Source: Phycisphaerales bacterium (GTDB lineage Bacteria; Planctomycetota; Phycisphaerae; Phycisphaerales; UBA1924). Taken from it: a DNA stretch of 47,539 bases. A program made the translations under genes and the position numbers. Shown one piece after another: positions 25,163 through 33,181 of the stretch (positions within the stretch are counted from its first letter, which is position 1; every line of letters starts with the position of its first letter). Under the pieces are notes generated by a model. The model was given only the letters and a program-made list of their open reading frames with translations, did not search any database and was not told the origin of the DNA. The stretch spans positions 1 to 47,539 of the forward strand of contig JAPKGU010000009.1 in the NCBI GenBank assembly GCA_026647565.1, in the 5' to 3' direction.

Positions 25163-25746
25163 CGTGTCGCTCCCGTGACGGCGCGATCGGCAGAGTTTCC
25201 GTTCGCGGCGCTCAGGACCCGCGAGAGTTCATCGATCGCGCGCCTGTACCTTCCGGCGATTGTGCTCCGATTCTCGTTGAGCGCCTGCGCGAGCTGGTCG
25301 AACGTCAGTCCCCCGACGTGTTTCAGGAGAATGACCTCTCCCAACTCGTCCGGGAGCGATGCGACCGCGTCCCTGAGACGTTCTTCTCTGTGATCGCTGC
25401 TCGCGTGGGCTTCTCCGGCAGAAGCCCTGCCCGGCGTGATCGCCGCGTCGCGCTCCCGCAGCCTGCGACGCGACTCACCTCGTTCCTGGTTCAGCGCCAG
25501 CCGCCGCACCATGCACGCAAGGAACGCGCCGACGTCGCGGATCTCCCTGACCTGACGCTCCTTCAGCTCAAGCAGGCGGCCCATCGCCTGCTGCACCGCG
25601 TCCTCTGCCCGTTGCTCGTTCCGGGTCGCCGCCCGCGCCACCGCGAGCAGCGACGGGCCGGCCCGAGCCCAGAGCTCGCGTGCGGCCCGCTCGTCGCCCC
25701 TGCGAATCAGGCGAACAAGCTCGATATCGCTGCCGGCGTTCGTCAC
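25159..25746 (-). CDS. ECF-type sigma-70 family RNA polymerase sigma factor
   Basis: A 195-residue sigma factor. Region 2 is at about 10-85 (IELVRLIRRGDERAARELWARAG; EDAVQQAMGRLLELKERQVREIRDVGAFLACMVRRLALNQER), followed by a charged linker. Region 4 is at about 130-180 (LRDAVASLPDELGEVILLKHVGGLTFDQLAQALNENRSTIAGRYRRAIDELSR), a helix-turn-helix that binds the -35 element. Planctomycetes carry many such factors. It lies 10 bp after a secreted-protein gene and is coupled to the small membrane protein, forming a three-gene unit that probably responds to envelope conditions. Confidence 0.9.
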   Translation of the reverse strand: MTNAGSDIELVRLIRRGDERAARELWARAGPSLLAVARAATRNEQRAEDAVQQAMGRLLELKERQVREIRDVGAFLACMVRRLALNQERGESRRRLRERDAAITPGRASAGEAHASSDHREERLRDAVASLPDELGEVILLKHVGGLTFDQLAQALNENRSTIAGRYRRAIDELSRVLSAANGNSADRAVTGATR

Positions 25747-25756
25747 GGGGGGTTGC

Positions 25757-26827
25757 TCACTTCACCTGCTGGAGGCGCTTCGACAGGGCATCGAGCATGG
25801 CGTTGGACTCAGTGGTCTGCGCGCGGCTCCGCGAGAAGTTGGGCACGAACGCCCGGGCCAGGGTTCCATACTCGCCATTCAGGACCTTGGCGTACACGTC
25901 CTCAAGCGCCGCATCATTCCCCGTCGCGTTCCATGCCTTGATCAGGTCGGCGTACGCACGCTCAATCCCGTCGAACTGGGGCTGGAGACCCGCCTCGTCG
26001 AGGAGCTCCAGGCCCTTGAGCGCGTTCGCTCCGTCCTCGACCATCCAGCCGATCCCTTCCACGAGCAGCGCACCCGCCCGAGGGCCCGTGTACGCGGCAC
26101 GCATCCACTGCGAGGCCATCCATCCCTCCGTGGTCAGTGCCTCGACCATCCGGAAGTCTCTGGCGTCCCTCAGACGCTTCACCGAAGAGAGCACCAGTTC
26201 GGCGCCCGTCCGATCGAGCTGGCCCGCGTCCAGCATCTCGTTGACGCGGTTCGCGCCGACCCTTGACATCGAAGCGCCCACGAGCGACGAGATCATGATC
26301 CGGTCCTGCGTCATGTGCTCGGCCATGCGGAAGATCGCCGCGGCATGTTCGGCCGCCCCCTGGCGATCTCCCCGTGCCGCAAGGGCCCTGGTCTGTGCAT
26401 CCATCATGTGCGTGAGGTTCCGCATCGGTCCGGCGTGATCGAGCAGGGCCATCGGCCCCTTTGAATACTGCACGCCCCAGTCGCATCGCTCGAGCCGCGA
26501 TGCGTCGACCACGGCACGCAGCGATCCCTCGGTGTTCTCCAGGATCTCCGCGACGCGCTCCGCGCTCGGCGCATCCTCCGCACCTGACTGCGCATCCCTG
26601 ATCTGCCTGAAGTCCTCGGGCGCAATCATGCGCAGCGCACGCGCGTACAACAGTGCCGCGTTGGTCGGATCGGACATCCCCGCGGGCAGTGGCGGGACCA
26701 GGGCGGGAACAACGTCGGTCTGCGCCGCCGCGACGCCCGGCATGAGGGTCCCGAGCGCAAGGCCGGAGCCGACGAAGATGGTGGCGAGCGGCCGTCGCAA
26801 GAGGTTGGATCGAGAGAGCACTGGCAT
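25757..26827 (-). CDS. Secreted helical protein, unrecognised
   Basis: A 356-residue protein from ATG 26827 (GGAG upstream). The signal peptide is LLRRPLATIFVGSGLALGTLMPGVAAAQ, then a largely helical body: DPTNAALLYARALRMIAPEDFRQIRDAQSGAED, LEILENTEG-like segments, ALAARGDRQGAAEHAAAIFRMAEHM and ALEDVYAKVLNGEYGTLARAF. The alternating short helices look like a solenoid. It is first in a likely operon with the ECF sigma factor (10-bp gap) and its membrane partner, so it may be sensed by or act in that regulatory system. No family recognised. Confidence 0.78.
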   Translation of the reverse strand: MPVLSRSNLLRRPLATIFVGSGLALGTLMPGVAAAQTDVVPALVPPLPAGMSDPTNAALLYARALRMIAPEDFRQIRDAQSGAEDAPSAERVAEILENTEGSLRAVVDASRLERCDWGVQYSKGPMALLDHAGPMRNLTHMMDAQTRALAARGDRQGAAEHAAAIFRMAEHMTQDRIMISSLVGASMSRVGANRVNEMLDAGQLDRTGAELVLSSVKRLRDARDFRMVEALTTEGWMASQWMRAAYTGPRAGALLVEGIGWMVEDGANALKGLELLDEAGLQPQFDGIERAYADLIKAWNATGNDAALEDVYAKVLNGEYGTLARAFVPNFSRSRAQTTESNAMLDALSKRLQQVK

Positions 26828-26964
26828 GATGGGACTCCGTTGGATGTGGCCGCATCGCCGGAATGCTGAGCCTTTCAAGTATGACACCGCCGGCGTGCTC
26901 TCGTGCGCGCGATTCGCGGCTTCGACCCCTCGATCACACCCTTCCGTTTCCCTAGTCTTCCGCG

Positions 26965-27819
26965 ATGCCCGCCCGAACCACCGCTCCCGATTCCGCTCAG
27001 CAACCCTCCGACCGCGTCGAGCACCTCTACGGCAAGCCCGAGGTCTACGACATCCTTCACGCGCCCGACACACCTTGGGAAGTCGGTGGCCTCTTCAGGA
27101 TCGCCCGGCGATTCCTCGGTCCGCGTGAGCCGTCTTCGATGCGATGGCTCGAGCCCGCGTGCGGGAGCGGCCGCTACCTCCGCCTGGCCGCGAAGAAGGG
27201 CGTCCGCGTCGTCGGCTTCGATCGCGAACCGGAGATGATCGCGTACGCGTCGGGCAAGCTCCGCGAATCGGGCGTCTCCGTCGGTCGTGGCCGCGCCGCG
27301 GACCTGTTCGTCGGTGACATGGTCGGGTTCGAGTCGCGGGTGCGAGCGCGTTCCATCGACATGGCCTTCAACCTCATCAACACCATTCGGCACCTCCCCA
27401 GCGACCGCGCGATGCTCGAGCACTTGCGTGGCATCGCGGCCGTCCTCAGACCCGGCGGCGTGTACGTTGTCGGCATCTCGCTCTCGTCGTACGGCAACGA
27501 GGAGCCTGACGAGGATGTCTGGCGGGGCAGGCGAGGCAAGACCGAGGTGACGCAGATTGTCTCGTACACACCCGCACCCGGTGGGCGCGCCGCCGCCGCG
27601 AGATCCGAACGAGTCCACAGCCACTTGATGGCGAAATCTCGGGGTGTCGTCGCCCACCACGACGACACCTACAACCTCCGCGCGTACGACACGAAACAGT
27701 GGCGATCGATCATCCGGCGCTCCGGCTTCCGTCTGACGGCGACGATCGACGAGCAGGGCGAAGACCACACGCCCCGCGAGCCGGGATACTGCCTGTACGT
27801 CCTCGCGCCCCTCGGATGA
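26965..27819 (+). CDS. Class I SAM-dependent methyltransferase
   Basis: A 284-residue methyltransferase with motif I LEPACGSGRYLRLA, the SAM-ribose acidic residue in VVGFDREPEMIAYA, RSIDMAFNLINTIRHLPSDRAML (motif IV region) and LRPGGVYVVGISL (motif VI). A beta insertion with VSYTPAPGGRA and a C-terminal YNLRAYDTKQWRSIIRRSGF substrate-side segment follow. The target cannot be predicted. It is divergent from the secreted-protein gene upstream and convergent with dprA (11 bp between stops). Confidence 0.9.
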   Translation: MPARTTAPDSAQQPSDRVEHLYGKPEVYDILHAPDTPWEVGGLFRIARRFLGPREPSSMRWLEPACGSGRYLRLAAKKGVRVVGFDREPEMIAYASGKLRESGVSVGRGRAADLFVGDMVGFESRVRARSIDMAFNLINTIRHLPSDRAMLEHLRGIAAVLRPGGVYVVGISLSSYGNEEPDEDVWRGRRGKTEVTQIVSYTPAPGGRAAAARSERVHSHLMAKSRGVVAHHDDTYNLRAYDTKQWRSIIRRSGFRLTATIDEQGEDHTPREPGYCLYVLAPLG

Positions 27820-27830
27820 ACCGCGCGCCG

Positions 27831-29090
27831 TCAGCGCACGCGCTCAAGGTGCGTCCCGATCCGCTTCACGCGGCGCTGGATCTCCAGCATCGTCAGGCGG
27901 CCGCGCAGCTCGTGCATCGGCATCTCGACGCGAGCGCCCAGCTGGTCCGGCGACATGGGCTCGTCGAGCGCCGCGAGGATCCTCGCGTCGATGGGGTCTG
28001 TCGCGAGCACGGACGAGCCCTCGTCCACGCCGTCGCGAGGGCCGATCGGCCCGAGCGGCCGCATCCCCGGTGCCGCGCGCCGCTCCGGCATGAACAGGCC
28101 GTCTTCGCGATCGGCCTCGACGGACACGCCCGTGCCTGTGCGATCGCGAGCGAGCGCCGCGGGCTCGCGCACGCCGAAGGTCGGTGCGTCGCGCAGCACA
28201 TCGAGGATGTCGGCCGGCTCGGTCGCCATCGTCGCGCCGCCCGACTTGATGAGATCGAGCGAGCCCGCAGAGCACGCCGAGTCCACGCGCCCCGGGATCG
28301 CAAAGACCTCGCGTCCGTGGTCCTCCGCCGCAAGACGCGCGGTGATGAGCGATCCGGACTTGTGTCCTGCTTCGATGACGAGGGTTCCGTGGGAAAGCCC
28401 CGAGATGATTCGGTTCCGGGCCGGGAAGTTCTCGGCCGTCGGCGGCGTGTGGAACGGCAGCTCGGAGATGAGGCACCCGCGTTCGGCGATCCTCGCGAAG
28501 AGCTCCTCGTTCTCCGGCGGGTATGCGCGGGAAAGCCCGCATCCCATCACCGCGATCGTGCGTCCGCCCGCGTCGAGGGCGCCCTTGTGCGCCGCGGTGT
28601 CGATCCCACGCGCTCCGCCCGAGACGATCGACACGCCCGCCTGCGCCAGCGCCGACGCGAATCGCCTGGACTGCTCCAGCCCGTAATGCGAGCACTTCCG
28701 CGATCCCACGATCGCAAGCGTCGCTCGATCCACGTCCCGCCAGTCCAAGGCCCCGCGGACATACAGGACCGGCGGCGGGTCGTCGATATGTGACAACAGC
28801 GGGGGATACTCATCGTCCCCAAGCCCGACCAGACGCACGCCCGCAGCGGCGATGGCGCGGACCTCCTCGGACGCGAGCCGATCCAGATCCGCCCGCGCGT
28901 CCTCGATCAGCCTCGCCTTTGCGTCCCCGATCCCTCTGACCGACCGCAGCCCGCTCGGAGTCGCGCGCAGCACCTCTTCTGACGAGCCGAGCGCTCGCAC
29001 CAGTCGCGCGATCAGCACCGGCCCAAGCCCCGGCACCATCGTCAGCCGCAGCAAACCCCACGTGTTCGGAGAAAGGTCGGTCACGCACAC
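27831..29090 (-). CDS. dprA: DNA-processing protein DprA
   Basis: Cytoplasmic protein that loads RecA on incoming single-stranded DNA during transformation. The 419 residues comprise an N-terminal helix-hairpin-helix region (LTMVPGLGPVLIARLVRALGS; SVRGIGDAKARLIED), then the Rossmann-like DprA core (ATLAIVGSRKCSHYGLEQSRRFA; VSGGARGIDTAAHKGALDAGGRTIAVMGCGL; FPARNRIISGLSHGTLVIEAGHKSGSLITARLAAEDHGREVFAIPG). A C-terminal winged-helix domain (DPIDARILAALDEPMSPDQLGARVEMPMHELRGRLTMLE) follows an unconserved linker. It suggests capacity for DNA uptake or recombination of foreign DNA. Confidence 0.96.
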   Translation of the reverse strand: MCVTDLSPNTWGLLRLTMVPGLGPVLIARLVRALGSSEEVLRATPSGLRSVRGIGDAKARLIEDARADLDRLASEEVRAIAAAGVRLVGLGDDEYPPLLSHIDDPPPVLYVRGALDWRDVDRATLAIVGSRKCSHYGLEQSRRFASALAQAGVSIVSGGARGIDTAAHKGALDAGGRTIAVMGCGLSRAYPPENEELFARIAERGCLISELPFHTPPTAENFPARNRIISGLSHGTLVIEAGHKSGSLITARLAAEDHGREVFAIPGRVDSACSAGSLDLIKSGGATMATEPADILDVLRDAPTFGVREPAALARDRTGTGVSVEADREDGLFMPERRAAPGMRPLGPIGPRDGVDEGSSVLATDPIDARILAALDEPMSPDQLGARVEMPMHELRGRLTMLEIQRRVKRIGTHLERVR

Positions 29091-29130
29091 AGCATAGCGA
29101 CGGCCTGGGCCTGTCGAAAGTCCATGCGGT

Positions 29131-29607
29131 TCACGGCTTGGCGTCGGTGGGTGGCTGGCCCCCGGTCATCGGCCCGAATCGCCCCACGAGGGGATAGATC
29201 GGCGACTTGTTCTTGGAGACGAACGGGGCAACCCGGGCGTGAACGACAATGGGTGTTGCGGTTTCGACCGTGGTGAGAACGTCTTGTGTGACAATGACTT
29301 GGGCGTGCATGTACGACGGATCTGGCTCACGGGCCGTGACCAGAAGGGTGGCGTTGTCCAGCGACGGGCGGACCTCGTCGAGCGTGACCTGCCAGCCGGC
29401 GCTCGGGGCCTGGAACCGGATCATGTAGAACTTGCCCCGCTCGGTCACGGTGAGGTCCGGACCTTTGTACGCATCCTGCGAGAGAACCGGGCCGGACGAT
29501 CCGCACCCGCCAAGCCCGAGCACCCCGATCACGCCGAGCGCGATCGCCGCGGCGGCCAGAAACCGCTGGAGCCAGTCCCGATTCATCGTGGATCGTGCTG
29601 CGATCAT
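29131..29607 (-). CDS. Lipoprotein, unrecognised
   Basis: A 158-residue protein with a lipoprotein signal: MIAARSTMNRDWLQRF, a hydrophobic stretch, and the lipobox LGGC. ATG 29607 has GGAG 8 bp upstream. The mature part is a small beta-rich domain (DLTVTERGKFYMIRFQAPSAGW; VTLDEVRPSLDNATLLVTAREPDPSY; ATPIVVHARVAPFV). It is divergent from the SpoIID-domain gene, with 92 bp between starts that must hold both promoters. Confidence 0.75.
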   Translation of the reverse strand: MIAARSTMNRDWLQRFLAAAAIALGVIGVLGLGGCGSSGPVLSQDAYKGPDLTVTERGKFYMIRFQAPSAGWQVTLDEVRPSLDNATLLVTAREPDPSYMHAQVIVTQDVLTTVETATPIVVHARVAPFVSKNKSPIYPLVGRFGPMTGGQPPTDAKP

Positions 29608-29699
29608 TGCGCGTTCTCCATGGGTGTGGGCCGATGATACTGTCGCGCCTCGGGCGTGCGTCGGTCCGCGCGCGCCCAACTCGACTGACCGGAGCAACC

Positions 29700-31085
29700 A
29701 TGCCGCCTGCAGTTCACGCCGAAAGACCGAACCGTACCGTCGCTCCGACCTCCGGATCGTCTGCCTTCCGACGCCTGTCTTCCACCATGCGCGGGCTTGC
29801 GCCGCTCCTGGTGCTGTTCGCCGCGATCGGGATGACCGGCTGCGAGTCCGGAACCAAGGAATCCGGCGTCGCCGACATCAAACCCTTCGGTGTCGAGCCG
29901 GACATTCGCGTGCGCATCCGAGACGGGATCGAGCTGGCGGACCTCGGGGCGGCGAACGCGTCGTCGCGCCTCGTCGCTCGCGGACTCGCCGGCAGGTCCG
30001 AGACCCTCAACGCGCCGGTGAAGGCACGCGCCGGGATCGGCGGCATCGAACTCACGGACCTCTACGGCCGGCGCATCGTCTTCGGCGACGGCGCCGATGT
30101 ACAGATCACCATGCCCGAAGGCCAGGGCGGCCTCGTCCGTGTTGACGGCACGCCCTACGCCTCCGGCGTCGTCCTCAAGCAGCGATCCGAACTCGGTGGC
30201 GGCTCCGGCGGCCGAGGCAAGCTCGACGTCATCGCCACCCTCCCCATGGAGCAGTACATCGAGGGCGTGATCTCCAAGGAACTCATCGCCTCCTGGCCCC
30301 TCGGCGCGTACGAGGCCCAGGCGGTCTGCGCCCGCTCATACGCGATGCACGAGCGCGCCCGCGCCAGGGCGGAGGGCAAGGCCTTCGACGTGGAATCCAC
30401 CACCGCCGACCAGGTCTTCGGCGGAAGCACCACACTCGAGGTCGCCAAGGCCGCCACACGCAACACCCGAGGCCTCGTCCTTGTTGAGGGCGGACGCACC
30501 CTCCGTTCCTACTACTCCAGCACCTGTGGCGGCAAACCCAACGCCGCGACGGACGTGTGGCCCTTCGGCCCCGGCTATGAGTACAACCGCTCGCCCTCCC
30601 TCCAGGCCCGCAGCCGCGCGTTCGCGTGCCAGGGCTCGCCCCTCTTCCGCTGGCGCGTCGAGCGCGACCTCGGCCAGCTCAGCCAGCGCATCCGCGAGTG
30701 GGGGAAGATCAACGGCGGGGGTGTGAACAGCATCGGCACCATCCGCTCCATCGAGTCGATCGAGCAGAACGTCGCCGGTCGCCCCACCAAGTACCGCATC
30801 ACCGACGACAAGGGCAAGGTCTACACGCTCAGCGCCGAGCAGCTCCGCTTCGCCTGCAACCAGAAGGTGGCGGGCCTGCCGGACATCACGCGCGAGACGC
30901 GCATGCACAGCGGCAACTTCCAGGTCCTCTTCGCCGGCAATCGGGCGGTGTTCGAGGGAGGTGGGTTCGGCCACGGCGTCGGCATGTGCCAGTACTGCTG
31001 CAAGGGCTGGGCCGACCAGGGTCTCTCGTACCGCGAGATGCTCGCCCGCTTCTACCCCGGCGCGACCGTGCAGAGGCAGTTCTGA
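29700..31085 (+). CDS. SpoIID/LytB-domain lipoprotein
   Basis: A 461-residue exported protein. ATG 29700 follows GGAG; the signal segment MRGLAPLLVLFAAIGMTGC ends in a lipobox-like Cys. The SpoIID domain is clear: LPMEQYIEGVISKELIASWPLGAYEAQAVCARSYAMHERARA, then RGLVLVEGGRTLRSYYSSTCGGKPNAA, and the C-terminal GGFGHGVGMCQYCCKGWADQGLSYREMLARFYPGA. In sporulating Firmicutes SpoIID is a lytic transglycosylase acting on denuded glycan. In other bacteria the domain is linked to septal or cell-wall remodelling, which is what I infer here. The usual MsQYGA motif is MCQYCC, with extra cysteines. Confidence 0.92.
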   Translation: MPPAVHAERPNRTVAPTSGSSAFRRLSSTMRGLAPLLVLFAAIGMTGCESGTKESGVADIKPFGVEPDIRVRIRDGIELADLGAANASSRLVARGLAGRSETLNAPVKARAGIGGIELTDLYGRRIVFGDGADVQITMPEGQGGLVRVDGTPYASGVVLKQRSELGGGSGGRGKLDVIATLPMEQYIEGVISKELIASWPLGAYEAQAVCARSYAMHERARARAEGKAFDVESTTADQVFGGSTTLEVAKAATRNTRGLVLVEGGRTLRSYYSSTCGGKPNAATDVWPFGPGYEYNRSPSLQARSRAFACQGSPLFRWRVERDLGQLSQRIREWGKINGGGVNSIGTIRSIESIEQNVAGRPTKYRITDDKGKVYTLSAEQLRFACNQKVAGLPDITRETRMHSGNFQVLFAGNRAVFEGGGFGHGVGMCQYCCKGWADQGLSYREMLARFYPGATVQRQF

Positions 31086-31109
31086 CTTGGTTGCATTCTC
31101 GGGTGGCAT

Positions 31110-31139
31110 CAGTTCCCGTCGTGTTTCACGACGGAACTG
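31110..31139 (+). terminator. Strong stem-loop after the SpoIID gene
   Basis: CAGTTCCCGTCGTG (31110-31123), loop TTT, CACGACGGAACTG (31127-31139): 13 paired bases with one bulged C. It lies 25 bp after the SpoIID stop. It is followed by GTGCTCTCTCTCTCTC rather than a pure T run, so it may be an imperfect terminator or an RNA-stabilising hairpin. On the minus strand it also closes the opposite gene ending at 31193. Confidence 0.65.
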
Positions 31140-31192
31140 GTGCTCTCTCTCTCTCGTGGCGTCGCTCTCGCGGAGGTGCTCTGACTCGTCGC

Positions 31193-31507
31193 TTACGCGT
31201 ACAGATCCATGAAGCGCGCCACCAACTCCGGCCGTGAGCGGTTGAGCACGATTGCCTGCTTCTGCGCCGCGCCCTCCGCATGCCGACGCGTCGGTTCATT
31301 CTCCACGCGCGCCGGCCCCGACACCGAAGGCCCGTTCGTTGGATTCTGGCCTCGCTCAGGCATGGATGCACTCGCGCCTTCCGCCGGCGCGTGCTGATCG
31401 GTCATCCGGGGCTTCTCCAACTCCAGCCGCCGATTCTCCCGGTAGAGGAACTCCGCGAAGGGCACGGTGCCGCGCTCGAATGTGTCGCACGCCGCCGCCG
31501 AAGTCAC
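31193..31507 (-). CDS. Small protein, unrecognised
   Basis: An open frame with GC-biased third positions encoding about 104 residues from GTG 31507. An in-frame ATG at 31666 would give 157. Readable segments are ACDTFERGTVPFAEFLYRENRRLELEKPRM, a polar disordered middle (APAEGASASMPERGQNPTNG) and a C-terminus QKQAIVLNRSRPELVARFMDLYA. The start is undecided: the extra N-terminal residues in the longer version include HCPARKDAACGG, two closely spaced Cys that could matter. It is divergent from queA and convergent with the SpoIID gene. No family recognised. Confidence 0.55.
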   Translation of the reverse strand: MTSAAACDTFERGTVPFAEFLYRENRRLELEKPRMTDQHAPAEGASASMPERGQNPTNGPSVSGPARVENEPTRRHAEGAAQKQAIVLNRSRPELVARFMDLYA

Positions 31508-31786
31508 CCCCCCGCACGCCGCATCCTTCCGCGCCGGGCAGTGGGGGAGACTGTGGGATGTGTACGCGGGACGTCCGTGGCCCCCATAGGTGCCTTCAAG
31601 ACCGAGCGAGAATGTGCCGCGGACGTCGGCCACGGAGAACCGGGTGCGAGTGCCGTGCCGCAGCATCCGCCCCCATCTCCCGGCCCATAATCTCCTGCCC
31701 TCGGCCCCGATCCCGCTCGCGTCGCGGCTTCTGGGACCGTGCGTCGGCGGCGGCCTCGGAGGCCGTCGTCCTCAGGCGTCATAGGA

Positions 31787-31804
31787 CGTTGCGTCCACGC
31801 AACG
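31787..31804. promoter_or_regulatory. Perfect inverted repeat upstream of queA
   Basis: CGTTGCGT (31787-31794), two bases, ACGCAACG (31797-31804): an 8-bp perfect dyad ending 32 bp before the queA GTG. Suited by size and position to a dimeric repressor operator or a short RNA hairpin near the ribosome site. Another palindrome, CGGCCTCGGAGGCCG, lies at about 31751-31765. Confidence 0.45.
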
Positions 31805-31836
31805 CGCCCACTCGGCATGCCACCATCGGAGCGATC

Positions 31837-32982
31837 GTGCGGACCAGCGAACTGGATTACGACCTGCCCGAGGGTGTGATCGCGACGCGTGCCGCGGAAC
31901 CCCGCGACAGTGCCCGCATGCTCGTCCTCAGCCGCTCCGATCCGGCGTTCCTCGCTCACGCGACCGTCCGCGAGCTGCCTTCTTACCTCACTGCCGCCGA
32001 CACGCTCGTTTTCAACCGCACCCGCGTCCTCGCCGCTCGCCTCATCGCCACCAACTCCACCACCGGCGGCAAGGTTGAGGGCCTCTTCCTCCATGAGTCT
32101 CCCGACCACCCCGGCCACTGGCGCGTCCTCATCAAGGCCCGCCGCGCCCGTCCCGGCTCGGTCCTCACTCTGCTCGACACCTCCGACCACCCCTCGGACG
32201 TGGTGCTCACGCTCGTTGAGCGCGTCGAAGACGAAGAGGGCGGCTGGCTCGCCTCGGTCACCTCAGGTGCCACGCCCGTCGAATCCGGCTCCTCCCCCGC
32301 GATCCTCGCCCGCGTCGGGCGCACGCCCCTTCCCCCCTACATCCTCGCGGCACGCCGCGCCCACGGCGAGGGTGTCCCCGATCAGGCCGACCGCGAGCGC
32401 TACCAGACGGTCTACGCCTCGGAACAGTCAGGATCTGTCGCCGCGCCGACCGCGGGGCTTCACTTCACACCCGTGCTTCTGGACACGCTCGAACGCGCCG
32501 GCGTCAGATCGGAGGAGGTCGTCCTCCACGTCGGCACCGGCACCTTCCGCCCGGTGGAGACCGAATCCCTCCTCGACCATCCGATGCACCGGGAGTGGTG
32601 CTCGATGTCTCCCGAAACATGCGCCCGCATCGCCGCCACCCGACTTGCGGGCGCCCCCTCCCGCGTGATCGCCGTCGGCACCACGACCGTTCGAACCCTC
32701 GAGTCCTACGCGACACACCCGGAAGCCGGGTCCGGTCTCTGGCCCCCCTCCATCGACACCCGCCTTCTCATCACCCCCGGCCACCGGTTCCGTTGGGTCG
32801 ATGGCATGCTGACGAACTTCCATCTCCCCCGCTCAACGCTCCTGGCCCTGGTCGCCGCGGCACTCGAACTCCCCGCATATCCCGGCTCCGGCATCCGACG
32901 CGTCAAGGAGGCGTACGCCATCGCCATCCGCGAGGGGTACCGCTTCTACTCCTACGGCGACGCGATGCTCATCCTCCCCTGA
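31837..32982 (+). CDS. queA: S-adenosylmethionine:tRNA ribosyltransferase-isomerase
   Basis: Adds the cyclopentene-diol precursor to 7-aminomethyl-deazaguanine in tRNA, forming epoxyqueuosine. Typical segments are ELDYDLPEGVIATRAAEPRDSARMLVLSR, TLVFNRTRVLAARL, the GRTPLPPYI motif, DRERYQTVYASEQSGSVAAPTAGLHFT, VVLHVGTGTFRPV and FHLPRSTLLALVAAAL, then YRFYSYGDAMLI. The family's start is matched by GTG 31837, with GGAG at 31828-31831. At 381 residues it is slightly longer than usual because of a loop near residues 145-160 (VEDEEGGWLASVTSGATPVESG). No other queuosine genes are in the window. Confidence 0.96.
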   Translation: MRTSELDYDLPEGVIATRAAEPRDSARMLVLSRSDPAFLAHATVRELPSYLTAADTLVFNRTRVLAARLIATNSTTGGKVEGLFLHESPDHPGHWRVLIKARRARPGSVLTLLDTSDHPSDVVLTLVERVEDEEGGWLASVTSGATPVESGSSPAILARVGRTPLPPYILAARRAHGEGVPDQADRERYQTVYASEQSGSVAAPTAGLHFTPVLLDTLERAGVRSEEVVLHVGTGTFRPVETESLLDHPMHREWCSMSPETCARIAATRLAGAPSRVIAVGTTTVRTLESYATHPEAGSGLWPPSIDTRLLITPGHRFRWVDGMLTNFHLPRSTLLALVAAALELPAYPGSGIRRVKEAYAIAIREGYRFYSYGDAMLILP

Positions 32983-33006
32983 CGTGCCCGTGCTTATCCC
33001 CACGCT

Positions 33007-33042
33007 CCTCTCCGTGATCCTCCGTGGCCCTCCGTGGTGAGT
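33007..33042. repeat. Single CTCCGTGG-type repeat copy before murE
   Basis: CTCTCCGTGATCCTCCGTGG followed by CCCTCCGTGGTGAGTG, related to the right arm of the element at 6698-6731. No inverted partner is visible nearby, so this is a half-element in the queA-murE intergenic space. Confidence 0.55.
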
Positions 33043-33181
33043 GCTTTCTCCTCCCCAAGACTCCCGCACCCGGTGTGCAGACAATGTGGGGAACCCGATC
33101 GCCGTGGATTGAGCGCGGGCGACCGGCTCGGGCCGATGATTGAGCGGGTTTGCGCGGCCGATGGGCGGCACGGAGGGCGCG

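Noticed and set aside
31700-31836. preQ1 riboswitch before queA
   Set aside because: Dyads are present but the A-rich tail and pseudoknot sequence of preQ1-I or II classes are not seen.
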